From assembly GCF_023715225.1 (NCBI RefSeq), contig NZ_JAMBNS010000003.1, positions 1 through 64,000 on the forward strand: a DNA stretch of 64,000 bases. The letters are read 5' to 3'. This DNA is from Robertmurraya korlensis. Its GTDB lineage: Bacteria; Bacillota; Bacilli; Bacillales; Cytobacillaceae. Below, in pieces: positions 19,636 to 27,010 of this stretch. The notes below the pieces were generated by a model. It did no database searches, was not told the origin of the DNA, and saw only the letters and a program-made list of their open reading frames with translations. Numbering within the stretch: the stretch's first letter is position 1; every line of letters begins with the position of its first letter. Made by a program: the position numbers and the translations under genes.

Positions 19636-20634
19636 TTAAATAGTTCCGACGGACTCCCTTACAACCAACTGGTCAGCTAAGATAATTTGCTCGCGTTTGA
19701 CTTCCTCTTTGTGAATGAGCTTCATCAGTAATTCCATCGCATTCTCACCAATTTCGAATGCTGGCTGTGCAATCGTTGTAAGAGCCGGTTCAAATATGGA
19801 GGAAAATTTTAGATCATCAAAACCTAGAACCGAAATATCCTCAGGAACCTTAAGATCCTTTGATTTAATCGCCTTAATCACTCCCATTGCCATATCATCG
19901 CTTGCAGCGAAAATCGCTGTTGGGAGTTGGCCAAGAGCGAAAAACTTCATCATTAGATTAAAACCACTATCAAATGAGAAATCCCCCTCCTGGACTAACA
20001 CCGGGTCAACAATAAGGTTTTTCCTTGCCATTGCCTGATAAAATCCTTTGAGGCGGTCACGGCTCAATACGATATCGAGAGGTCCCGTGATGCAACCGAT
20101 TCTTTCGTGTCCCAAATCGATTAAATATTCCGTTGCCTTTCTGGCACCACTGATGTTATCAATCGAAACAGTTGGGATCCTGGAGCCTTCAATATATTCA
20201 CATGCCAGCACCACTGGAAAACTTCGGGCCACCTCTTCAACAGCTGCTGCATCCATTCTGGCGGTTAATAAAACCATTCCATCTGCTTTTTTTTGCTGCA
20301 GAATGTTTAAATACCCCTTTTCTCGTTCCACATCATTGCCTGTATCACCGAGTAAAACCTGATATCCTTTTGCAACAGCGACAGCTTCAATCCCCCTTAA
20401 CACCTTTGAAAAAAAGGGATTTGTAATGTCAGGTACAACAACTAGGATCGTCTTCGTTTCGAGCCTTCTTAGCTGGCGCGCTATGAGATTAGGCTGATAA
20501 TTCAATGCTTCAATCGCCTTTAACACTTTTTCCGTCGTCGTTTCCCTTACTGTTTCAGGCTTTGTTAAAACTCGAGATACTGTGGCAGTAGAAACATTAG
20601 CTTTTTTTGCTACATCGACAATCCCAACCATCAT
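19636..20634 (-). CDS. LacI family transcriptional regulator
   Basis: 332 residues: helix-turn-helix and hinge (about 1-60, GIVDVAKKANVSTATVSRVL then NLIARQLRR) followed by a two-lobed sugar-binding domain (PDITNPFFSKVLRGIEA, SIDNISGARKATEYLIDLGH, FAASDDMAMG, ISVLGFDD). It should be a cytoplasmic repressor released by a sugar of this island. Palindromes of one type lie before its own gene, operon A and operon B, implying a local autoregulated regulon. Two adjacent ATG codons open the gene behind GGAAAGGAA. It sits just upstream of operon A in the same direction but separated by about 200 bases with operators. Confidence 0.94.
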   Translation of the reverse strand: MMVGIVDVAKKANVSTATVSRVLTKPETVRETTTEKVLKAIEALNYQPNLIARQLRRLETKTILVVVPDITNPFFSKVLRGIEAVAVAKGYQVLLGDTGNDVEREKGYLNILQQKKADGMVLLTARMDAAAVEEVARSFPVVLACEYIEGSRIPTVSIDNISGARKATEYLIDLGHERIGCITGPLDIVLSRDRLKGFYQAMARKNLIVDPVLVQEGDFSFDSGFNLMMKFFALGQLPTAIFAASDDMAMGVIKAIKSKDLKVPEDISVLGFDDLKFSSIFEPALTTIAQPAFEIGENAMELLMKLIHKEEVKREQIILADQLVVRESVGTI

Positions 20635-20666
20635 TATTTTTTCCTTTCCTGTATCTATACTCGGAT

Positions 20667-20680
20667 TGTAATCGTTTACA
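20667..20680. promoter_or_regulatory. operator upstream of lacI-type gene
   Basis: TGTAATCGTTTACA, 33 bases upstream of the regulator start. It fits both a LacI-family half-site arrangement and the cre consensus TGWNANCGNTNWCA, so autoregulation or CcpA control are both possible. Confidence 0.65.
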
Positions 20681-20777
20681 TACCTAACGTCTAATCGCCT
20701 TTAGACATGCTTTTTGTCCATTTAGCTGATAGTTTCTTTCATTCAGAAAGCCCTTTCATTCATTCAAACAAAAAAAG

Positions 20778-20826
20778 CAAAATAAAAAAAAAAATAAGAC
20801 TCAGTAATTATTCATTACTAAGCCTT
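20778..20826 (-). terminator. terminator of the LytTR regulator gene
   Basis: AAGACTCAGTAAT (20796-20808) pairs with ATTACTAAGCCTT (20814-20826) including two G-T pairs; on the minus strand it is followed by an A-T run of more than ten T residues. It separates the response regulator from the LacI gene. Confidence 0.85.
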
Positions 20827-20831
20827 ACTTT

Positions 20832-21548
20832 TTACAACGATTTACATTTTTGTAATTCAACTAGCTTATGCTTAGAGATCCTTGCTGTTTCTTCGTAATT
20901 TTTAAAATGGGCTATATACGTTTGGCCAGCCACTTCAATTCTCGTTAAATACTGCAAATTGATAATAAAAGAACGATGAGAAACAACAAATCGCGAATCA
21001 AGGAGCTCCTCCAGATTGGTTAATGCCTCATTTATTTCCATTTTTTTATCAATCGTATGAATGACGGACTTTCGGTCTGCTTTTTCAATAAAAATAATCT
21101 CGTCTAATGAAATAAAGGAATATTGATTTTGTTGCTTAATCATTAAATCCTTTTTGACAGGAGCAGATGGCGGAACCGTGCCGGTTTTCTTCAAATAGGC
21201 TGCTGCCCGCTCTAAAGCGGAATAAAGCCTGTCTCGCTCAATCGGTTTCATAATGTAATCGATTGCATTCACTCCAAAGGCTTCCAGCGCGTATTCATCA
21301 TGGCCTGTGACAAAAATAACCTGCAAGGTTGGCAGAATTTTTTTACACGATTTAACAGCTTCCATTCCGTTCAATAAAGGCATGTTAATATCCACTAACA
21401 CGATGTCGGGCTTTTCCATCATTACCTTGTTGATTAAATCCTTACCATTTACTGCTTCTCCGACAATTTGATAGTTCGGAACAGATTTAATCAGATGCTT
21501 TAATAATTTTATTGATGTTGCATTGTCCTCTGCAATCAAAATTTTCAT
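20832..21548 (-). CDS. LytTR family response regulator
   Basis: 238 residues. Receiver domain (about 1-120) with acidic pair E7-D8, phospho-acceptor D53 (VDINMP), T81 and K101 (MKPIERDR) all present; C-terminal LytTR DNA-binding domain (about 135-235, ISLDEIIFIEKADRKSVIHT and FVVSHRSFIINLQYL). It is a cytoplasmic transcription factor activated by phosphorylation. It is divergent from the hybrid kinase gene with 190 bases between, the usual layout for a cognate pair, so that kinase is its likely partner. Targets are unknown; the sugar operons are the obvious candidates. Confidence 0.94.
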   Translation of the reverse strand: MKILIAEDNATSIKLLKHLIKSVPNYQIVGEAVNGKDLINKVMMEKPDIVLVDINMPLLNGMEAVKSCKKILPTLQVIFVTGHDEYALEAFGVNAIDYIMKPIERDRLYSALERAAAYLKKTGTVPPSAPVKKDLMIKQQNQYSFISLDEIIFIEKADRKSVIHTIDKKMEINEALTNLEELLDSRFVVSHRSFIINLQYLTRIEVAGQTYIAHFKNYEETARISKHKLVELQKCKSL

Positions 21549-21738
21549 AAATCATCCCTCATGTAATTAGGTTTGGTTTAAACTATATCACATAACGTAT
21601 TAACTAGATAATCTGTGAAAAAATGAAATAAATGGATTCCTATTTTTTGTTAGTAGGCAATCTAACTGCATACAGTATAAGACAGTACATCCGGCTTAGG
21701 TAGTTTTTTTCGAATCGAAAGGGAATGGTGGAGAAAAA

Positions 21739-24303
21739 ATGGAAATCTTTTATAAAGATAATTTATATAAGGAAGTTCTTCGGACCATGTCGGAGTGTGT
21801 AATTATTCTTGAAAAGTCGGGGAAAGTGGTTGCTCTAAATGAAAATGTAGAAAAAATATTGGGGATTAAATCAGAGTTTTTAACTGAATCCAGCTTGATG
21901 CAACTAGAATATATAAATGAAGACGGATCACCGTTACCCTATTCTCAGTTACCAGGAATAATAACACTTAAGGATGGTATTCCTTTCCATGATTTCATAT
22001 TAGGTATTATCGACGGGAAAAAGGAACCTAAATGGATCTCAGTCAATTCAACGCCTCTTAAAATTGTTGATAAAGAAGAACATGCTTCCCTTGTTACCAT
22101 TTCTGATATCACCGAACGAAAAAACATGGAAAATGCCTTAATTCAAGCTAAAGAAGAGGCAGAAAAAGCAAATATGGCGAAATCCGACTTTCTTTCTAAA
22201 ATGAGTCATGAACTCCGTACACCATTGAATGGAATCCTTGGTTTTGCACAGCTATTAGAAATTGAAAAAAACCTAAATGATGAGCAGCGTGATTTTGTCC
22301 AAGAGATTTTAAGTGGAGGGAGACATTTATTAAGTTTAATTAATGATATTTTAGATTTATCAAGAATAGAATCGGGCCAGATAAAAGTGTCGATCGAAGA
22401 GATTGATCTTCTGACGATTATCAATGAATGTATCAATATCGTGCAGCCCCAGGCCAACAAGAAGAGAATCTGTATACATAACCAATTGGATCAATGGAAC
22501 AACATATTTGTTCTTGCTGATCCCATTCGTCTTAAACAAATCTTTCTTAATCTTCTCGATAATGCGATCAAATATAATCGGGAGGGTGGAAAAGTTAGGA
22601 TCTTCTCTTATTTCAAAGGGAACGAGCAGATTATTCATGTTGCGGATACAGGGGTCGGAATTTCAGTTGAAGAATATCAAAAGGTATTTGTTCCATTTTA
22701 CCGAATTGAAGGGACACAAGAAGAAGGTACAGGTATTGGATTGTCTTTAGTAAAACAGCTCGTACAGCTAATGGGGGGCAAAATTAGTGTAACGAGCCAA
22801 AAAGGAATAGGTAGTGATTTTTTCTTTAGTCTGCCGCTTCCAAATGAATTAAAGGCGGTAATGAGATGGGGTGAAGAGGCTGAACTTACTGAGAAAAATA
22901 TCCCTAAGGAAGATGACTATCGTTTGTTATATATTGAAGATAACGAGTCGAACTTAAACTTAGTAAGGATAATCATGAAATCTCAGCCTTCTTATACACT
23001 TTTATCAGCCCGAACAGGAAAAGAAGGATTAGAAATGGCTGCGAACAAAAAAGTGGACTTAGTTCTGCTTGATTTAAATCTTCCCGATATGCATGGCTAT
23101 GAAATATTTGATAGGTTAAAAACAATAAAACAAACAAAGGATATTGCAGTAATTGCTGTTAGTGCCAATGCGCTTCCGCAGGATATTCAATATACATTGG
23201 ACAAGGGGTTTGATAATTATGTAACAAAACCCTTTAATGTAAGAGAGTTTTTGACCATCATAAGAGAAACGCTGAATAGTACGATTAACCAAAATATTCC
23301 GGATAATGAAATTTTAAGCACAGGGCCGTATGGAGAGGAGGCTCTTTCAGCCAAAACACTCCAGTTATCTATGAAAGACCTGAAAAAGCTTAAGGGAATG
23401 AATTATAAGGTAGCTATCGCCATGCACTATACTGAAAATGATTTTTCAACAGCAATCATTAATGGTTTGAAAGATACTTTTGAAAAAATGGGTATTGAAG
23501 TTGTTGCTGTTACTGATGCACAATTTAATCCTGAAAAACAATTAACAGATATCGAATTCATCATGGCTAAAAAACCAGATGTTATCGTTAGCTTACCAGT
23601 TGATCCATTGGCAACTGCTCCCGCATTTAAAAAGGCTGCAGAAGCAGGAATCAAACTAATTTTTATGGATAGCATGCCTGAAGGATTAGAATTTGGCAAA
23701 GATTATGTGAGTGTTGTTACATCTGACAACTATGGAAATGGTATATTTGCAGCCGAGATTATGGGAAAAGAACTTAAAGGAAAAGGTAATATTGGTGTTA
23801 TTTTCCACAGTATTGATTTCTTTGTAAATAATCAGCGAGTAGAAGCATTCGAAACTACGATTAAAGAAAAATATCCAAATATTAAAATTGCTGCACGTAC
23901 TGGAATTTCCACCCCAAACGATGCGGAAAAAGCAGCTTCAGGTATGTTAGCAAAAAATCCAGATTTAGATGGTATTTTTGCTATTTGGGATGAACCCGCG
24001 GAAGGAGCACTAGCTGCAGCACGTAAAGCAGGGAAAAATGATATAGTCATTACGACCGTTGATTTGGGAAGTAATGCGGCTTATCAAATTGCTTCTGGAG
24101 GAAATATTAAAGGTCTTGGAGCACAATTACCTTATGAAAATGGAGTAGCACAAGCAATTATTGTGGGATATTCATTACTTGGTAAGGAAGTAGCACCTTT
24201 CTATGTTGTACCAGCCATGAAAGTAACAAAAGAAAATATCTTAAAGGTTTGGAAACTGGCTTATCGTCAAGATCCTCCATATGCCATTAAAAAGTACTTT
24301 TAA
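21739..24303 (+). CDS. soluble hybrid histidine kinase fused to a sugar-binding protein domain
   Basis: 854 residues in one frame. Order: PAS (about 10-128), short coiled linker, HisKA with phospho-histidine H157 (MSHELRTP), HATPase_c (N-box NLLDNAIKYN about 271-280, DTGVGI 303-308, GTGIGLSL 330-337), receiver (acidic E400-D401, acceptor D445, S475, K497), then a complete type-1 sugar-binding fold (about 516-854). The last part matches the mature form of the two ABC lipoproteins of this island, including their post-lipobox extension (INQNIPDNEILSTGPYGEE), but signal peptide and lipobox are gone. I see no membrane segment anywhere, so the sensor domain should be in the cytoplasm. GGTGGAG-type site before ATG 21739. 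Probable partner: the divergent LytTR regulator. Role as an intracellular sugar sensor is inference; the architecture itself is read directly. Confidence 0.95.
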   Translation: MEIFYKDNLYKEVLRTMSECVIILEKSGKVVALNENVEKILGIKSEFLTESSLMQLEYINEDGSPLPYSQLPGIITLKDGIPFHDFILGIIDGKKEPKWISVNSTPLKIVDKEEHASLVTISDITERKNMENALIQAKEEAEKANMAKSDFLSKMSHELRTPLNGILGFAQLLEIEKNLNDEQRDFVQEILSGGRHLLSLINDILDLSRIESGQIKVSIEEIDLLTIINECINIVQPQANKKRICIHNQLDQWNNIFVLADPIRLKQIFLNLLDNAIKYNREGGKVRIFSYFKGNEQIIHVADTGVGISVEEYQKVFVPFYRIEGTQEEGTGIGLSLVKQLVQLMGGKISVTSQKGIGSDFFFSLPLPNELKAVMRWGEEAELTEKNIPKEDDYRLLYIEDNESNLNLVRIIMKSQPSYTLLSARTGKEGLEMAANKKVDLVLLDLNLPDMHGYEIFDRLKTIKQTKDIAVIAVSANALPQDIQYTLDKGFDNYVTKPFNVREFLTIIRETLNSTINQNIPDNEILSTGPYGEEALSAKTLQLSMKDLKKLKGMNYKVAIAMHYTENDFSTAIINGLKDTFEKMGIEVVAVTDAQFNPEKQLTDIEFIMAKKPDVIVSLPVDPLATAPAFKKAAEAGIKLIFMDSMPEGLEFGKDYVSVVTSDNYGNGIFAAEIMGKELKGKGNIGVIFHSIDFFVNNQRVEAFETTIKEKYPNIKIAARTGISTPNDAEKAASGMLAKNPDLDGIFAIWDEPAEGALAAARKAGKNDIVITTVDLGSNAAYQIASGGNIKGLGAQLPYENGVAQAIIVGYSLLGKEVAPFYVVPAMKVTKENILKVWKLAYRQDPPYAIKKYF

Positions 24304-24653
24304 TTAGTATCACCACCAATATTACCATATAAAAAGGAGAGGCCGGATTCATGTTGAAACTTGCCTCTTATTTACGACCTCTTTTCTCTCAGATTTCGCT
24401 TCATGAACAACTAACTCATAGAAACTGTTTTCTCTAAAAACCTTCTACAAAATGCGGGCGGTGACAATGGTTTTCTTATTAAGCAGAACTGCCTGGTTTA
24501 GATAATCGTTCTACCGTGAGAGTACAATAACTTCAACAAAAAGCGTCATTCCCTTCTCGGATCATCGTACCTAGTATTTGAAGAAGTAATCGGAATATAA
24601 AAATCTGCTCTGGGTAAAGTAGCAATAGGACCGTTTGAAGGAGGCTATTTTTA
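24304..24653 (+). other. intergenic stretch with a possible 28-aa peptide
   Basis: A 28-codon frame (24351-24437, MLKLASYLRPLFSQISLHEQ..) has a very good ribosome binding site (AAGGAGAGG, 24333-24341) and ATG spacing of 9. It is either a small peptide gene or the start of a lost gene; I do not recognise it. The remaining 200 bases up to the TerC gene contain no other signal, and no manganese (yybP-ykoY) riboswitch consensus that I can see. Confidence 0.35.
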
Positions 24654-25424
24654 ATGGATACAGCCCTTATACTAGAATATCTATGGGTATTAATCGTATT
24701 AATTGGTTTAGAGGGTATTTTGGCTGCAGATAACGCATTGGTTATTGCAATAATGGTTAAACATTTGCCGGAGGAAAGGAGAAAAAAAGCACTCTTCTAT
24801 GGACTTGCAGGTGCATTTATTTTTAGATTCGGTTCACTTTTTATTATTTCTTTTTTAGTTGATGTGTGGCAGGTACAGGCAATCGGTGCCTTGTACTTAT
24901 TGTTTATCTCTATTACCCACATTATTAAGAAATTTGTATTAAGAAAAGGAGAAAATAAGAAGACAGGTGTTGAAAAACAAGGATCTGGCTTTTGGATGAC
25001 AGTATTGAAAGTAGAACTAGCCGATTTAGCATTCGCCGTGGATGCTATACTCGCTGCAGTTGCATTTGCTGTTGCATTGCCCGAGACTGGAATGCCCCGA
25101 ATTGGTGGTTTAGATGGAGGACAATTTTTGGTCATTCTTGCAGGCGGAATAATCGGACTTGTTATTATGCGTTTTGCAGCTAATTTCTTTGTTGGAATTT
25201 TGCACAAAAAGCCAGGTCTCGAAACCGCAGCCTTTCTTATTGTAGGTTGGGTTGGTGTTAAATTAGCGGTATATACTCTGTCTCACCCTGACTTAGCATA
25301 TTTACCTAAAGGTTTCGCAAAATCTCCTGAATGGAAACTAACGTTTTGGACAGTGTTGTTACTCATCGCTATACTAGGTTGGTTTCTATCGAAAGAAAAA
25401 AAAGTTGAAGAAGAGTCATCTTAG
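24654..25424 (+). CDS. TerC family integral membrane protein (probable metal ion exporter)
   Basis: 256 residues, seven or more hydrophobic helices. The opening EYLWVLIVLIGLEGILAADNALVIAIMVKHLP with the acidic E..DNA pair, and KVELADLAFAVDAILAAVAFA with its acidic residues, are the TerC/YceF/YkoY signatures. In B. subtilis YceF and YkoY (MeeF/MeeY) load manganese onto exported proteins; the family name comes from tellurite resistance. GAAGGAGG lies 9 bases before the ATG at 24654. It follows the kinase gene but with 350 bases between, so probably not in one transcript. Confidence 0.9.
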   Translation: MDTALILEYLWVLIVLIGLEGILAADNALVIAIMVKHLPEERRKKALFYGLAGAFIFRFGSLFIISFLVDVWQVQAIGALYLLFISITHIIKKFVLRKGENKKTGVEKQGSGFWMTVLKVELADLAFAVDAILAAVAFAVALPETGMPRIGGLDGGQFLVILAGGIIGLVIMRFAANFFVGILHKKPGLETAAFLIVGWVGVKLAVYTLSHPDLAYLPKGFAKSPEWKLTFWTVLLLIAILGWFLSKEKKVEEESS

Positions 25425-25590
25425 AATTTTTTCCAATTAATAAATGCGCGGCTGCTACTAATGGACTCAATACTTGTACCGGTTGACCAAGAATAGAGGC
25501 TCTTCCTATTTCAGCTGCACTTATTCCATAAGGTTCAGCAGTTTGTGCAATAATAGGAAGTAGCCAAAATAAAATGGTAAAGTGGTTGTT
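25425..25590 (-). pseudogene. remnant of a CitMHS-type citrate transporter (C-terminal end)
   Basis: The minus strand encodes HFTILFWLLPIIAQTAEPYG followed by ISAAEIGRASILGQPVQVLS and PLVAAAHLLIG in one open frame. The G-ISAAEIGRAS-LGQPV-LSPLV pattern is the C-terminal region of CitMHS citrate/metal symporters (CitM/CitH). The rest of the gene is missing: the frame has no start and is flanked by the TerC stop on one side and unrelated sequence on the other. It is a clear relic of a lost gene. Confidence 0.75.
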
Positions 25591-25740
25591 TTTTTATGAG
25601 AAAATATTGTTATTTATTTATCCCCTTAATGTAGGGGGGATGTGTCACTTGTTCTACGTACTGTGTTTTATAAACTTTAGAAAAAGAACATATTTCAACC
25701 TCTTTAGAGCAATCTAAAAAAGAGTAATAGGAGGTATAAT

Positions 25741-26226
25741 ATGGGTACTAAATTTGAAAAGAATCTATTGAGATTAATCACTGGAATTGGGATTCTTTCG
25801 TTTATTAATTTATTAAGAAAGCCTCCCTTAAAGGATTGGTTAATAATATTCCTATTAAAAGGTTACATAGCATCGATTCTAGACAACTTACTTGTTAAAA
25901 AGGGCTATTTACAGTACCCAGTAAATTTATTTAAATTTTTTGACATAAGCGCAGTATTTAGTTATTTAGTGTTTCCTGTCAGCTGCATTTATTTTAATCA
26001 AGTAACTAAGAACTCAAATATTTTTGGAATCTTGTTTAAATGTTTGCTATTCAGTCTTCCATCGACACTATTTGAACACTGGCTTCAAAAGAACACAAAG
26101 TTAATTAAATATAAAAAGTCTTGGTCCTCATTTCATAGCTTTTTCTCAATTGCATCTACTTTTTTAATTGTTCGATTTCTTATGGGAATAATTAGACGAG
26201 TTGCAAATAAACAATCACAATATTGA
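25741..26226 (+). CDS. CBO0543 family membrane protein
   Basis: 161 residues with about four hydrophobic helices. The central part (IASILDNLLVKKGYLQYPVN, FKFFDISAVFSYLVFPVSCI, ILFKCLLFSLPSTLFEHWLQ) resembles the CBO0543 family common in spore-forming Firmicutes; function unknown. TAGGAGG lies 6 bases before the ATG. It is followed by a hairpin at 26.36 kb. A second member of this family at 31.9 kb is a pseudogene. Confidence 0.8.
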   Translation: MGTKFEKNLLRLITGIGILSFINLLRKPPLKDWLIIFLLKGYIASILDNLLVKKGYLQYPVNLFKFFDISAVFSYLVFPVSCIYFNQVTKNSNIFGILFKCLLFSLPSTLFEHWLQKNTKLIKYKKSWSSFHSFFSIASTFLIVRFLMGIIRRVANKQSQY

Positions 26227-26361
26227 TTGTTTATTTTGTTGATAGTTGGGTTCTATTGTTCAGCTCCTTATTAAATAAACCCGCCCTTTTGTTGAATAAG
26301 GATTTTTAAGAGGGGCGATTCGTGTTAATAGAAGTTTTGCGTAGCATTTTAAAAAAATAAT
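26227..26361 (+). repeat. dispersed hairpin repeat, copy 1
   Basis: Core at 26267-26300: CTTATTAAATAAACCCGCCC, then TTTTGTTGAATAAG. The ends pair (CTTATTaAA / TTgAATAAG). First of at least 12 copies between 26.2 and 40.5 kb, all with the C-rich loop on the plus strand. Confidence 0.7.
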
Positions 26362-26401
26362 AAACGTCTCAACCCAGTGATACCATCCGGTTGGGACGTT
26401 T
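26362..26401. terminator. hairpin downstream of CBO0543 gene
   Basis: AAACGTCTCAACC (26362-26374) pairs with GGTTGGGACGTTT (26389-26401), a 13-bp stem with one G-T pair. The flanks are A-rich on the left and only weakly T-rich on the right, so it would work best for transcripts coming from the right. Confidence 0.55.
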
Positions 26402-26494
26402 GCAGTTAAATCAACAAATAACGTTAAATAGTATTATACGAATTGTTGAAGTGCCTTTTCTATTATTATACTGTTCCTCTTTTTCTGACTCGAG

Positions 26495-26685
26495 TGACAC
26501 AAACATACTGAACTGATGTTTTTCCAGTGTCTTTTAGATAAATTTAGAGCATCTATTTTATTTATTTGTACCTGGAATCGATTTTATTTAAGGTTGCGAC
26601 ATGGATTAGAAATGACACAAAGATACTTAATATAAAATGACACAATAATACTGAAAGACTTTATGGTTTTAGTATTATTGTGTCA
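26495..26685. repeat. TGACACAA repeat cluster with 15-bp palindrome
   Basis: Three related 18-bp units, TGACACAAACATACTGAA (26495), TGACACAAAGATACTTAA (26613) and TGACACAATAATACTGAA (26638), are followed by an inverted copy AGTATTATTGTGTCA (26671-26685) that pairs perfectly with the third unit. Multiple short repeats of this kind are seen at transposon ends, so this may be a mobile-element scar; no transposase is visible. The palindrome could also act as a terminator. Confidence 0.5.
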
Positions 26686-26708
26686 CTCGTCATTTTTTCT
26701 AACTGGTG

Positions 26709-26852
26709 TTACTTCTTATAGGTCCACTTCACCGTTACCACCATAGGCGATATCCCTAAATTAGTACTCTCAAAAGGAAACCTTTTTGATATAAAAGGGG
26801 CCCTTCTAAGATAGAACTCACTTGCAGCAACATTGAAGTCCTTTTGAAACAT
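26709..26852 (-). CDS. unrecognised 47-aa frame
   Basis: ATG 26852 to TAA 26709-26711 encodes MFQKDFNVAASEFYLRRAPF and then ISKRFPFESTNLGISPMVVT-VKWTYKK. Composition is protein-like and ends in a basic tail. AAAAGGGGG lies about 15 bases before the ATG, too far for a good site. It may be a small protein or the 3' remnant of a lost gene. Confidence 0.3.
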   Translation of the reverse strand: MFQKDFNVAASEFYLRRAPFISKRFPFESTNLGISPMVVTVKWTYKK

Positions 26853-26934
26853 GTTATTTAATAAAAGCCCCCTTTTCTTTAAGTGTAATTATTCACAAAG
26901 ATAATCCTCTTATATATGGTTTCTACAAAACATC

Positions 26935-26970
26935 AGACCAAAAAACGGCCATCGTTAGTGACAGCCGTTA
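26935..26970 (-). terminator. terminator of the sigma/PadR/FtsW-like cluster
   Basis: On the minus strand AACGGCTGTC..GATGGCCGTT is followed by six T residues, about 45 bases after the stop of the FtsW-like gene. Confidence 0.8.
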
Positions 26971-27010
26971 AATAAGCTTAAACAAACCCCTCTTAACTCT
27001 TATAAAAATA

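Noticed and set aside
24304-24653. manganese riboswitch (yybP-ykoY) upstream of the TerC gene
   Set aside because: The region was read for the conserved aptamer blocks and none were found.
24797-25207. 136-codon frame antisense to the TerC gene
   Set aside because: Shadow of a strongly conserved membrane-protein gene on the other strand; proline/threonine-rich, no family resemblance.
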